Notes: generated by a model from the sequence alone, not told the origin. Counted from the stretch's first letter, positions 1 through 6,400 are shown. The stretch: 8,193 bases of DNA from Methanosarcinales archaeon (GCA_003661125.1 QMVO01000065.1:1-8193), one strand, 5' to 3'. Numbers and translations: made by a program.

Positions 1-690
1 CTTTTCGGCTTTGTCGGTGTGGATGCAAACAGAAAATGCCAAGGCTATATAGAAAATACAAACGTCAAATTCAAACTCGTTGGCTATACATACTCAGATG
101 CCGATTTTTTCACTAACGCATACGATAAAAGCCTGAGCACAACAGGCAGCTGGCAGGATATAACATGCTCCGAAGTGCCAGACGGTGCCGTTGCTGCTAT
201 CTTCGAGGTTGTGAATTCCTCTAGTACCACTGACTATGAATTTGGTCTTCGGAAGAAAGGAAGTACTGATGACCGTCATCTGGATCTAGTCGGGAACCGA
301 CACGTATTTTTCATTATAGGACTCGATTCAAGCAAGACCTGTCAGGGTTATATCCAAGATACCGCAATAGATTTCTATCTGATAGGCTATCTCACCAGCG
401 GGCAGGCACAAACCAACGGCATTGATCGTTCTCTTTCTACAACAGGCAGCTATGTGGAAATAGACGAATCTTCAGATGCACCATCGAGTGCGACAGGGAT
501 TTTCGGTGAACTCCATCTCTCCTCATCGGGATATAAAACGGCATTCAGGAAAAAAGGCGCAAGCTACGATTACTATTATCGCACTTATCATAAATTAGGC
601 TTCGCCGTTGGCTTGGATACAAACAAGAAATGGGAAAGTAAAATAGAAGACACATCCGTAGATTTCTATATCCTCGGTTATTTTGCTTAC
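1..690 (+). repeat. Tandem ~100-residue beta repeats in the tail protein, ~2.3 copies
   Basis: Copies begin at about bases 1, 301 and 592. Shared landmarks are G(V/L)D followed by CQGYI(E/Q)(N/D)T and (K/D)F.L(V/I)GY, then SLSTTGS about 20 residues later, then FRKKG or LRKKG. The aspartate of GVD/GLD falls at residues 8, 109 and 206, a period of 101 and 97. The third copy stops after its first third (FYILGYF). Identity is clear at protein level and low at DNA level, so the duplication is old. Further copies probably lie upstream. Confidence 0.85.
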
Positions 691-3366
691 AGTGGAACTA
701 AAACAAAAATATTCACAGCCGATGCATTATTGCAGCAAACAGCAATAACAAAGACAATCACAGCAGATGGGCAAATAGTAAATAGAAAAACAAAGACATT
801 TTGGGCAGATGGAATATACGCAGGAACAAAAACATTTGCAGTCGATGCAGTATTGCAGCAAAAATCAGCAAAGACATTCACAGCAGATGCATTATTAGTT
901 GAATATGCTCCAGAACGTGGTTTCTATTATGCCAAATTAGGTAGCTATAACTTGATCAATCCGCCTTCGGAATCATTCTCTATTACGGAGGAACTGAACA
1001 ATATTGCCAGTTTCGAGTTCGTTGTGCAAAACAACGAAACTAATCGTGAAATCATTACGAATCATCTTACAGAAGATTTCAAAATCATGCGTGATGATGG
1101 CACTGAGCTGCTTACAGGCTCTATTGATAGCGACGGCATAGAATATTTCTCAGAATCTGAAGGTGGCATAGGCAAACGCATCCGTCTACGAGGCTATGCA
1201 AGCTTCATTGATCTCGCATATCAAATATTCAAACGCATGGCAGACGATGACGCCGAGAATGTGGATTCTGTACTCGATGAAGACCATTCCGCTTCTGCCT
1301 TCACCGATTACACCACGCAAGCAAATAACGACACCACAAATGACGTAATACTTACCTTTGGTGATGTAGATGATGCTCTATATATAGGTAAGGATGAAAC
1401 TTTCTTCTCTGTAAAAATTAAATATTCAACAAAAGGTGTCCAGGCTGCGAATACTTCGGTTGTCATTGAGTATTCAAAAGGGTCAGGCGCATGGGCTACT
1501 CTCGATTGTATCGATGAATCGAATGCATTCACGGAAAGTGCAGGGACTTATCTGTTATTCATACCCAATAAAGCAGATGACTGGGCAAAAAATTCTGTTA
1601 ATGCTACTTCAAAATATTGGATTCGTTTCAGGATCACACAGGGTTCTTATACGACAGCACCAAAACTTGACCGCATATGGCTGAGCAATACAGATGTATG
1701 CCGCGTACAATTCGTTGATACATCAGCAAAAACAATTCTGAGTTATGTCCTCGATGGCACTGGATATAGTGAAGATGCAACAGATCAATGTCCCACAACG
1801 CAAATAACAATAAGAGGCGAATACGAAAGTCGGTTGCGGTGGATTGCCGGTATTGCACGCGCATTATCGTGGACAGATGCAGATGGAGACGTACATTCTT
1901 ATGATTGGTGGATTGACACATCAAAAAAGGTGCATTTCAAGCAGCAACGTGGTACTGCCAGAGGCGATATCAGTGCGAACTTCACTATGCTTACCAATCG
2001 GATGAATTACCAACAGCTTGCAACTCGTGTATATGGTTTCGGCAGTTACGAAGGTATCAATCAGAAACGTGCCATCGTGGAGGATACCGATGCACAGAAT
2101 ACATACGGATTACGAGAACTTGTTTTCCCTGATCTCAAAATCACAAACTATCAGCCGTTGAAGGAAGAGATGCAAAAAGTTCTTGCAGACCATAAAACAC
2201 CACTGCCAGAAATATCCTGTACAGTCGATACCAAATATTGTCTTGACCTCGGACTCAAAGTTGGCGATACTGTAACAATCAATCAGCCGGTATGGAATAT
2301 ATCAAATCAGCAATATCGTGTGATGCGTATGGAATTGGGACCTTCACGGACACAGATAGATCTGGGCATCTCACAAACGCATCTGGAACATATCCAGTCA
2401 AACTTGCAACGACAAATGGAAATCAATAATGTCTGGATGCATGGTTCTGTAACTACATTCATCTCCGGACCCGTGGAAGAGAATTATGAACGTGTTGATG
2501 CAGATACAGTGTATCCGGTCATTTTGAAAATCGACCTCCCGGATAACACGCGTGCAATAAATCGTGTAGAGCTGTCGTGGACATTGCACCCATACAAATC
2601 ATCAGTGAATGGAAGTGAAGGTGGAGGCGGACATTACCATTCTATTGGCTTTTCAGGATGGGAAGGCGGGCATTTCCATACCATTGGTGACTCAGGTTAT
2701 GAAGGCGCACATTGGCATATTGCAGATACCGATTATGCTGGTGGGCATATACATACGATTGACGAAGGTGGGGGAACAAAAACATCTGGACAGGCAGATA
2801 GTTCCGAAACAATAATAGTTATAACTAATGTAATGTCAAAAGGATGGATACCATCACTCACTGAATGTTTAAAGCCGATGGATGATTATCTAGAAGGCTG
2901 TGGCTATGCATATTTTATTACAGAACTCGATTGGCAGAAGGTGGTAACACCAGAAACGCATAAGCATTCAACAAATATTAATCATGATCATTCCGAATCT
3001 ACCGAACCTGATCATTATCACGAAGGAGAAACAGACGATGCGCCCGACCATGTGCATAGCATACCAAATAGTGCAACTGAACCCGATCACCAGCACAGCA
3101 ATCCGGATACCGCAACCGAACCCGACCACGAACATCCACTATCATACGGTATACATGAAGAATCCGGCGGTACCACTCTTGAAGTATATGTTAATGATGT
3201 CCTCGTTGGAAACAATTATGTCGGTGACCAATCGAAAATCAATATTACTGGCTGGATACAAAAAGGTACCAATACCGTAAAATTGCAGCCAATAGTAGGT
3301 GATAACGCAAAAGGTAGAGCACATATTTATAGTGTCAACACAATATTTATAGAAAATAGGAAGTGA
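1..3366 (+). CDS. Tail tip / hub-adhesin protein with histidine (HxH) needle, 5'-partial
   Basis: 1121 residues are visible and the true start lies upstream: codons 1-6 (LFGFVG) belong to the same repeat as residues 101-106 and 199-204, so the GTG at 19 is not the start. Residues below count from base 1. Residues 1-~230 hold ~100-residue beta repeats. Residues 233-302 hold short KTFTADA-like repeats. About 305-430 resembles the beta-rich start of phage tail hub/Tal proteins (SFEFVVQN, then IMRDDGTELLTGSID). About 436-561 looks like an inserted beta-sandwich. About 572-800 resumes the hub-like part (SYVLDGTGYSED, TRVYGFGSY, LGLKVGDTVTINQP). Residues 878-1045 hold ten HxH motifs, and ~1055-1121 a C-terminal beta domain. 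Inferred role: baseplate hub fused to the receptor-binding adhesin of a tailed archaeal virus. Tail assignment is fairly sure; hub family membership is from remembered patterns and exact domain borders are approximate. Confidence 0.8.
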   Translation, partial: LFGFVGVDANRKCQGYIENTNVKFKLVGYTYSDADFFTNAYDKSLSTTGSWQDITCSEVPDGAVAAIFEVVNSSSTTDYEFGLRKKGSTDDRHLDLVGNRHVFFIIGLDSSKTCQGYIQDTAIDFYLIGYLTSGQAQTNGIDRSLSTTGSYVEIDESSDAPSSATGIFGELHLSSSGYKTAFRKKGASYDYYYRTYHKLGFAVGLDTNKKWESKIEDTSVDFYILGYFAYSGTKTKIFTADALLQQTAITKTITADGQIVNRKTKTFWADGIYAGTKTFAVDAVLQQKSAKTFTADALLVEYAPERGFYYAKLGSYNLINPPSESFSITEELNNIASFEFVVQNNETNREIITNHLTEDFKIMRDDGTELLTGSIDSDGIEYFSESEGGIGKRIRLRGYASFIDLAYQIFKRMADDDAENVDSVLDEDHSASAFTDYTTQANNDTTNDVILTFGDVDDALYIGKDETFFSVKIKYSTKGVQAANTSVVIEYSKGSGAWATLDCIDESNAFTESAGTYLLFIPNKADDWAKNSVNATSKYWIRFRITQGSYTTAPKLDRIWLSNTDVCRVQFVDTSAKTILSYVLDGTGYSEDATDQCPTTQITIRGEYESRLRWIAGIARALSWTDADGDVHSYDWWIDTSKKVHFKQQRGTARGDISANFTMLTNRMNYQQLATRVYGFGSYEGINQKRAIVEDTDAQNTYGLRELVFPDLKITNYQPLKEEMQKVLADHKTPLPEISCTVDTKYCLDLGLKVGDTVTINQPVWNISNQQYRVMRMELGPSRTQIDLGISQTHLEHIQSNLQRQMEINNVWMHGSVTTFISGPVEENYERVDADTVYPVILKIDLPDNTRAINRVELSWTLHPYKSSVNGSEGGGGHYHSIGFSGWEGGHFHTIGDSGYEGAHWHIADTDYAGGHIHTIDEGGGTKTSGQADSSETIIVITNVMSKGWIPSLTECLKPMDDYLEGCGYAYFITELDWQKVVTPETHKHSTNINHDHSESTEPDHYHEGETDDAPDHVHSIPNSATEPDHQHSNPDTATEPDHEHPLSYGIHEESGGTTLEVYVNDVLVGNNYVGDQSKINITGWIQKGTNTVKLQPIVGDNAKGRAHIYSVNTIFIENRK
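697..903 (+). repeat. Five short KTFTADA-type repeats linking repeat region and hub core
   Basis: The unit is T-K-T-(F/I)-x-A/V-D-A/G with variable residues to a 12-15 residue period. Cores are at residues 238 (FTADA), 253 (ITADG), 267 (FWADG), 279 (FAVDA) and 293 (FTADA), and two copies keep an LLQQ or VLQQ tail. Similar units are familiar from phage tail and other structural proteins as extended beta linkers. Here they separate the large repeats from the hub-like core, probably as a spacer. Confidence 0.8.
2632..3135 (+). other. Histidine needle: ten HxH motifs in two blocks
   Basis: Block 1 has HYH, HFH, HWH and HIH, starting at residues 878, 891, 904 and 916, each preceded by GGH or GAH (spacing 13, 13, 12). 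Block 2 has HKH, HDH, HYH, HVH, HQH and HEH, starting at residues 987, 995, 1005, 1017, 1030 and 1043 (spacing 8, 10, 12, 13, 13), with recurrent EPDHxH. About 68 residues separate the blocks. In T4 gp37 the trimeric fibre tip has an outgoing and a returning strand whose HxH motifs bind iron on the axis, with a receptor-binding head between. The layout here fits that topology; metal binding and trimerisation are inferred. Confidence 0.75.
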
Positions 3367-3374
3367 GGAATAAA

Positions 3375-3647
3375 ATGATAGAGGTAGTAGGTGAACCGAA
3401 ATTGGAAAATAGTGGGAAAGTGGTTAAAGTAACAGTGAGAGTGGATGGCAGCATCGAGAGAACGTTTAATGCCAAGCCTGAGCATGTCATGGACGATAAA
3501 ATGTTCGCGAGGCTAATGCGAACATGGGAGAGAATTATTCGAGAGGACGCTGCTCGGTCAAATTTGGATGAAAAAGAGATAGAAGCAGCACTGAAAAAGC
3601 GAAAAGGGGCAAAGCTGGAAACTGGAGTTATACAACAAAATGTATAA
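3375..3647 (+). CDS. Small protein of unknown function, paralogue of 4054-4326
   Basis: A 90-residue protein not recognised from any named family. The N-terminal half predicts beta strands (VVKVTVRVDGS, then TFNAKPEHV), followed by a helix (DKMFARLMRTWERIIRED) and a charged second helix. It aligns with the product of 4054-4326 (V-V-x-h-T-V, D-G, E-x-V-x-D, F-x-x-L in the same order), so the two are diverged copies. ATG 3375 is chosen because a GTGAGG purine tract (3363-3368) sits 6 bases before it. A GTG at 3363 overlapping the upstream stop (GTGA) would add four residues. It follows the tail gene immediately and probably shares its transcript, so a tail accessory or chaperone role is possible but unproven. 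Confidence 0.75.
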   Translation: MIEVVGEPKLENSGKVVKVTVRVDGSIERTFNAKPEHVMDDKMFARLMRTWERIIREDAARSNLDEKEIEAALKKRKGAKLETGVIQQNV

Positions 3648-3680
3648 AATGTATAAAGTAACTATACATTTAGATGTATA
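3629..3680 (+). promoter_or_regulatory. Cluster of TGTATA/TATACA hexamers with TATA boxes
   Basis: Five hexamers occur within 52 bp: TATACA at 3629, TGTATA at 3641 and 3650, TATACA at 3663 and TGTATA at 3675. Those at 3650 and 3663 form an inverted pair. The TATAAA at 3652-3657 lies about 30 bp before the ATG at 3684, which has no Shine-Dalgarno sequence, so a nearly leaderless transcript starting near 3680 would fit archaeal rules. The alternating orientation could also be an operator. There is no direct evidence for either. Confidence 0.5.
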
Positions 3681-3683
3681 AAT

Positions 3684-4052
3684 ATGGGCGAAATACTTGT
3701 ACCAGGACAAAGAACTCAGATTTCTTCGCGCTTGTTCAATTTTTTAACAGTCGCTAATCAGTCCTCTTTTCAGCTTAATATAGAAGCATCGCATGACAAT
3801 TTAGCCAATCCTGTTATAGCCATTACAGGCATAGAAATCGGAAATCGGTTACCGGGACAAAGCATTCAAATTGCTTCGCACTTATTCAATTTTTTGACGA
3901 TCACTAATCAGTCTCCTTATCAACTTAATTTTAACGCATTGCATGACAATTTAGCCAATCCTATTATAGTCATTACAGACGTGAAATCAGAAATAAAAAC
4001 AGAAGAAATCGAAAATCGGCTGCGGTCTTTAAAAGGGTTCAAAGTTGATTAA
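3684..4052 (+). CDS. Internally duplicated small protein of unknown function
   Basis: 122 residues made of two ~50-residue copies and a short charged tail. Each copy carries LVPGQ/LPGQ, then S(R/H)LFNFLT, NQS, QLN, and HDNLANP(V/I)I.IT, and is predicted to be mainly beta. The charged tail repeats the linker pattern (EIGNRL after copy 1, EIENRL in the tail). No signal peptide, membrane segment or catalytic motif is seen. The gene sits between two paralogous small genes, just behind the tail gene and a TATA-rich intergenic stretch, with no ribosome binding site before ATG 3684. A small virion or tail-associated beta protein is a guess. The coding call is supported by conservation of protein sequence between the copies. 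Confidence 0.75.
   Translation: MGEILVPGQRTQISSRLFNFLTVANQSSFQLNIEASHDNLANPVIAITGIEIGNRLPGQSIQIASHLFNFLTITNQSPYQLNFNALHDNLANPIIVITDVKSEIKTEEIENRLRSLKGFKVD
3701..3980 (+). repeat. 150-bp tandem duplication inside the 122-aa gene
   Basis: Bases 3701-3830 and 3851-3980 align without gaps at a period of exactly 150 bp. A hand count gives about 107 of 130 identical positions (~82%), with at least 20 consecutive identical bases starting at 3791 and 3941. Differences include silent and conservative changes, so the duplication looks fairly recent but already under protein-level constraint. Confidence 0.9.
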
Positions 4053-4053
4053 T

Positions 4054-4326
4054 ATGACAATAAAAGTAAAATCATTGGAACTGGACGAAGAGGATCCTAA
4101 TGTCGTACATATAACAGTACTACGGGATGGTAAAGAATACAAATTCAGTGAAATGCTGGAATTTGTTCTCGATGAAGACAGATTTAAACAATTGCTAAAA
4201 TATTATGATAACCAAGCAATACCGAAAATAGAAGAAAGAAAGAGACTATTGTCAGACATCACGAAAATAAAAAAGAGATTAAAAGATTTGGAAGGAATAG
4301 AAATGGAAAAAAATGTTCAGATTTAG
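4054..4326 (+). CDS. Small protein of unknown function, paralogue of 3375-3647
   Basis: A 90-residue protein with N-terminal beta strands (MTIKVKSLEL, VVHITVLRDGKEYKF), a helix (LDEDRFKQLLKYYDN) and a long charged C-terminal helix rich in E, K, I and L, probably coiled coil. It matches 3375-3647 over the first ~55 residues; the second halves diverge. ATG 4054 lies 2 bases after the upstream stop. A TTG at 4045, preceded by AAAAGGG, would overlap that stop and add three residues, so the start is not certain. Its 3' end overlaps the nuclease gene by 14 bases, suggesting coupled translation. Function unknown; conservation of a paired copy argues for a structural or assembly role. Confidence 0.75.
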   Translation: MTIKVKSLELDEEDPNVVHITVLRDGKEYKFSEMLEFVLDEDRFKQLLKYYDNQAIPKIEERKRLLSDITKIKKRLKDLEGIEMEKNVQI

Positions 4327-4960
4327 TGCATCGCAAATGAATCTCATGCGCGATTGTCCGCGCTGCTTTTGGCTCGCGCATCGCAAACATGTTAAACGAC
4401 CACGCGGTATCTTTTCCGGATTGCCCGGCGCTATTGATCGCATTCTGCAATCAATTACTGCGACTCATGCAGGAAAAAGCAAACCATCATGGCTACTGCC
4501 GGATATCGAAGGCATAATCCGCGCGGGTGCAAAGAAGATGACCACAAAGGACGAAACATTAAAATACATCTTGACGGGCATCGTTGATGATATTATCGTT
4601 ACAGATTCAGGTAATTATTTCATAATCGATTACAAAACAGCCGCAAAACCGTATGATCCCGAAAAAGCTCAATATTATTATGGCTTGCAAATGGATTGCC
4701 TCGCTTATCTCTGTGAAGCAAACAATATAATACCAGTGAAAGGTGCATATCTTGTCTTTTTCACTCCCTCTTCTTCCCGACAACCCCCAAATAACAACTC
4801 TTTCCCTTTCAAATTCTCTATTACACATATCAAATTGTCAGTGGATATACAACACGCAAAAGAGATATGTGCAAAAGCAGCAAAGTTATGTATGCAAGAA
4901 CATATCCCTCCTGCAGCGAGCGACTGCGAATATTGTAAATTCAAAGATCAAACTATCTGA
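4313..4960 (+). CDS. Cas4/RecB-like PD-(D/E)XK nuclease, probably Fe-S
   Basis: 215 residues with the Cas4/AddB/RecB exonuclease pattern. The start MFRFSASQMNLMRDCPRCFWL carries Cys15 (and Cys18). GIVDD has the motif II aspartate at 92, IIDYKT gives Asp106-x-Lys108 (D-x-K), and Gln126-x(5)-Tyr132 matches the QxxxY-type helix. The end has Cys205-x2-Cys208, with Cys193 nearby. In Cas4 and AddB, one N-terminal and three C-terminal cysteines hold a 4Fe-4S cluster. Here Cys15 or 18 with 193, 205 and 208 could do this, but the usual last cysteine is missing. The family cuts single-stranded DNA ends. No cas1, cas2 or array is in the window, so a stand-alone viral nuclease for recombination, replication or anti-defence is the likeliest reading. 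Confidence 0.8.
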   Translation: MFRFSASQMNLMRDCPRCFWLAHRKHVKRPRGIFSGLPGAIDRILQSITATHAGKSKPSWLLPDIEGIIRAGAKKMTTKDETLKYILTGIVDDIIVTDSGNYFIIDYKTAAKPYDPEKAQYYYGLQMDCLAYLCEANNIIPVKGAYLVFFTPSSSRQPPNNNSFPFKFSITHIKLSVDIQHAKEICAKAAKLCMQEHIPPAASDCEYCKFKDQTI

Positions 4961-4967
4961 TTGATCT

Positions 4968-5183
4968 ATGAAAATAAGTGGCGTGATATATATCACAATG
5001 AATGGAGAAAAGAAAGATTTAAATCGAATAAAAGCAGAGATAGTAGCAATTACCGAACACGAAGAAGTAATTTCGATGAACTGTCATTGGAGTGATCAAA
5101 AAATTTTATATAGTTATAAGAATGAACAAAAATTAGGAGGTGAGAAAAAACAACAAGAAAAAGGAAAAAATGGCAACGAATAG
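4968..5183 (+). CDS. Small ORF of unknown function
   Basis: 71 residues. The first ~53 look protein-like: beta strand (KISGVIYITMNG), helix (DLNRIKAEIVAITEHEE), beta strand (VISMNCHW), then KILYSYKNE, a beta-alpha-beta pattern of a small domain. The last ~17 residues are a low-complexity K/E/Q/G stretch overlapping the start of the secreted-protein gene by 44 bases and running through its promoter. ATG 4968 is 7 bases after the nuclease stop. TGATC at 4962-4966 matches only the edge of an archaeal Shine-Dalgarno. It is probably the last gene of the preceding transcript. No family recognised; it could be spurious. Confidence 0.5.
   Translation: MKISGVIYITMNGEKKDLNRIKAEIVAITEHEEVISMNCHWSDQKILYSYKNEQKLGGEKKQQEKGKNGNE
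5104..5143 (+). promoter_or_regulatory. TATA-box promoter with AGGAGGTGA at the expected transcript start
   Basis: TTTTATATAGT at 5104-5114 is a good archaeal TATA box with an A-rich stretch before it. Transcription would start about 25-30 bp downstream, near 5133-5138. AGGAGGTGA (5135-5143) is a full match to an archaeal Shine-Dalgarno but contains the GTG (5140) that opens the next gene and has no other start codon at normal distance. The mRNA may thus be nearly leaderless, or the tract serves ATG 5170 from unusually far. The same 11-bp TATA element recurs at 6367, also followed by an AGGTGA tract at nearly the same distance. Confidence 0.6.
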
Positions 5184-5868
5184 AGCTTTAATACCAGCCG
5201 TTTTGATGGCAATGATGTTATCAATCGCTTTCAGCATCGGTACCGCCGCTGCTGCGCAATCATCAATACAGATACAAGCAAGTAATGCAAATGTACGTAT
5301 GATATCTTCATACAATGCCAACTCGAACTTCGATGTCCCCTACGATGAAACCAATTATCGATTCGACTTGCATTCACTCCAAGGAGATTTCGCATATAAC
5401 CATAAGTTTGACGCTGCCAATGTGGACTTTGAAGCAGAATCACTCGAAGTAGAGAACCAACTAGCGTGCAGACCTGCACCACGACTCAAATCGAGTTTCG
5501 TCAGCGAAGAACTGTCGAAGACAAAGATAGATAGAGGTGCAGAGAACGCGTCTTTATGCTACTATGCTGCAACAAATACACGAATAGCAGCAAACGCACT
5601 CAATTTTGAAAGTGCAAGCATCATTGATTCGGCAAATCTCGCATATGCAACATCAACCGAAGGCATAGGAAAAATGCAAATACAAGGCATAGAGCGAAAT
5701 ATACAAGGTGATGTAAACGGGTCATGGATTGAATATGAACAGATAGACAGTGCGGCTGTGCGATATGGATATTTCAACGTTAGTAGTTCATTCCAGTCTG
5801 AAATCCCTGCTGATTTCCCAGCCGAACCTGCAGCAGAATGTTTGTTATGTCCATTTGCGGCGCCATAA
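5140..5868 (+). CDS. Secreted or surface protein with signal peptide, unknown function
   Basis: 242 residues from GTG 5140. The n-region is lysine-rich (MRKNNKKKEK), followed by a hydrophobic core (ALIPAVLMAMMLSIAF) and an alanine run ending around residue 39, a classic Sec signal with cleavage near AAA/Q. The mature part is rich in N, S, A, D and E, predicted mostly beta, with regular strand-like stretches and four cysteines (CRPAP, LCYY, and a final ECLLC pair). No transmembrane anchor or sorting motif is evident at the C-terminus. ATG 5170 would shorten the n-region by ten residues; GTG is preferred because the lysines fit the signal and the promoter places the transcript start just before it. 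It has its own promoter and a T-tract after it. No family recognised; it may modify the infected cell surface or be a virion glycoprotein. Confidence 0.75.
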   Translation: MRKNNKKKEKMATNRALIPAVLMAMMLSIAFSIGTAAAAQSSIQIQASNANVRMISSYNANSNFDVPYDETNYRFDLHSLQGDFAYNHKFDAANVDFEAESLEVENQLACRPAPRLKSSFVSEELSKTKIDRGAENASLCYYAATNTRIAANALNFESASIIDSANLAYATSTEGIGKMQIQGIERNIQGDVNGSWIEYEQIDSAAVRYGYFNVSSSFQSEIPADFPAEPAAECLLCPFAAP

Positions 5869-5890
5869 TGCTGCGGGCAAAACTAAAAAA

Positions 5891-5904
5891 TTCTTTTTTT
5901 TTCT
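5891..5904 (+). terminator. T-tract terminator after the secreted-protein gene
   Basis: A 14-base pyrimidine run with nine consecutive T (5894-5902) lies 22 bases after the stop at 5868. Archaeal RNA polymerase terminates at such T-tracts without needing a hairpin. It ends only 3 bases before ATG 5908, so the next gene would need its own start or read-through. Confidence 0.55.
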
Positions 5905-5907
5905 ACC

Positions 5908-6324
5908 ATGTCGCTTTTAGATGAGCTGAAGCGGAAACTTGGAAAGAGAAAAAAGCACACTCCATCTTTAGCTCATATTATCCACAAATCGACTCAATGT
6001 CCTTACTCGCGCATCTTTATCCCTGATCGTATTCTCGATCCCGTTTCGCATGCAGATGCGCAACAATTCTTGTCGCTTGATATCACAGACAGAAAAAAAC
6101 ATGCTCCTGAACTATACGATTGTGATGACTTTGCACGTAATCTATATAATAATGCGCGCAATTACGGTCTCACGAAAGGCAAAAATTGGGCTTGGGGTCT
6201 AATCTGGACTCAACGTCATGCGCTGTGTCTTTACGTCACTTCTCAATATGAGGTAGTGTTCATCGAGCCGCAAACGGATAAGAAGACTTCTATTCTGTCG
6301 CCTGCGCGATTTGTATTGTTTTAG
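5908..6324 (+). CDS. Putative papain/transglutaminase-fold cysteine peptidase
   Basis: 138 residues, no signal peptide, basic N-terminus (ELKRKLGKRKKH). YDCDDFARNLY supplies a candidate nucleophile Cys72 at the start of a helix, followed by Asp73-Asp74. WTQRHALCLYV supplies His104, and VVFIEPQTDKK supplies Glu120 with Gln122. Cys, then His on a strand, then an acidic residue on the next strand is the papain/transglutaminase order, and the CDDFA...HA...EPQ series recalls the small cysteine-protease domain found C-terminal in some fungal lectins (Agglutinin_C type) and in phage proteins. That family link is from memory. No ribosome binding site precedes ATG 5908; a T-tract does. Possible roles are processing of virion or host surface proteins, or cell-envelope attack. 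Moderately sure of fold, unsure of substrate. Confidence 0.6.
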   Translation: MSLLDELKRKLGKRKKHTPSLAHIIHKSTQCPYSRIFIPDRILDPVSHADAQQFLSLDITDRKKHAPELYDCDDFARNLYNNARNYGLTKGKNWAWGLIWTQRHALCLYVTSQYEVVFIEPQTDKKTSILSPARFVLF

Positions 6325-6325
6325 G

Positions 6326-6352
6326 TAGGTAAGAACCTGAGGTTCTAACCTA
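6326..6352. promoter_or_regulatory. 27-bp near-perfect palindrome, candidate operator
   Basis: Centred on G6339, AGAACCT and AGGTTCT are perfect 7-bp arms. Beyond one A/A mismatch (6331/6347) five more pairs match (6326-6330 with 6348-6352), giving 12 of 13 pairs. It begins one base after the stop at 6324 and ends 14 bp before the TATA box at 6367. No T-run follows, so an operator is more likely than a terminator. The winged-helix protein at 6492 is the obvious candidate ligand, which is inference. Confidence 0.55.
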
Positions 6353-6366
6353 AAGACCGAAAATCA

Positions 6367-6400
6367 TTTTATATAGTAATCCCAATACTGTATATAATAG
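6367..6400 (+). promoter_or_regulatory. Promoter region with two TATA boxes before the regulatory operon
   Basis: TTTTATATAGT at 6367-6377 is identical to the box at 5104-5114. A second TATA-like stretch, TGTATATAATAG, lies at 6389-6400. From the first box the transcript would start near 6395, just before AGCAGGTGAAGGAG (6399-6412); from the second it would start near 6418. Either would give a leader of roughly 75-100 bases for the gene at 6492. Confidence 0.6.

Noticed and set aside
19..21. GTG at 19 as the tail gene start
   Set aside because: Codons 1-6 are in frame and belong to the repeat unit, and no ribosome binding site is visible, so the gene is 5'-truncated.
687..1924. Long minus-strand and alternate-frame ORFs inside the tail gene
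   Set aside because: Their products are low in protein-like patterning and lie wholly within a gene whose repeats and domains are clear on the + strand; they are shadows.
2995..3135. Repeated ACCGAACC(T/C)GA-type DNA units as a CRISPR array
   Set aside because: The units are short, imperfect, in frame and encode EPDHxH; there are no spacers of uniform length.
2984..3280. 98-codon alternate-frame + ORF over the HxH region
   Set aside because: It is a frame-shifted reading of the repetitive EPDHxH DNA, with no start signal and a biased composition.
4313..4960. CRISPR adaptation locus around the Cas4-like gene
   Set aside because: No cas1, cas2, repeat array or leader is present in the window; the neighbours are tail-linked small genes.
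4607..4964. Minus-strand and alternate-frame ORFs within the nuclease gene
   Set aside because: They overlap the motif-bearing frame completely and show no domain, start signal or promoter.
6326..6352. Palindrome as a bacterial-style terminator
   Set aside because: No T-run follows on the + strand; it is followed by an A-rich stretch and a TATA box.
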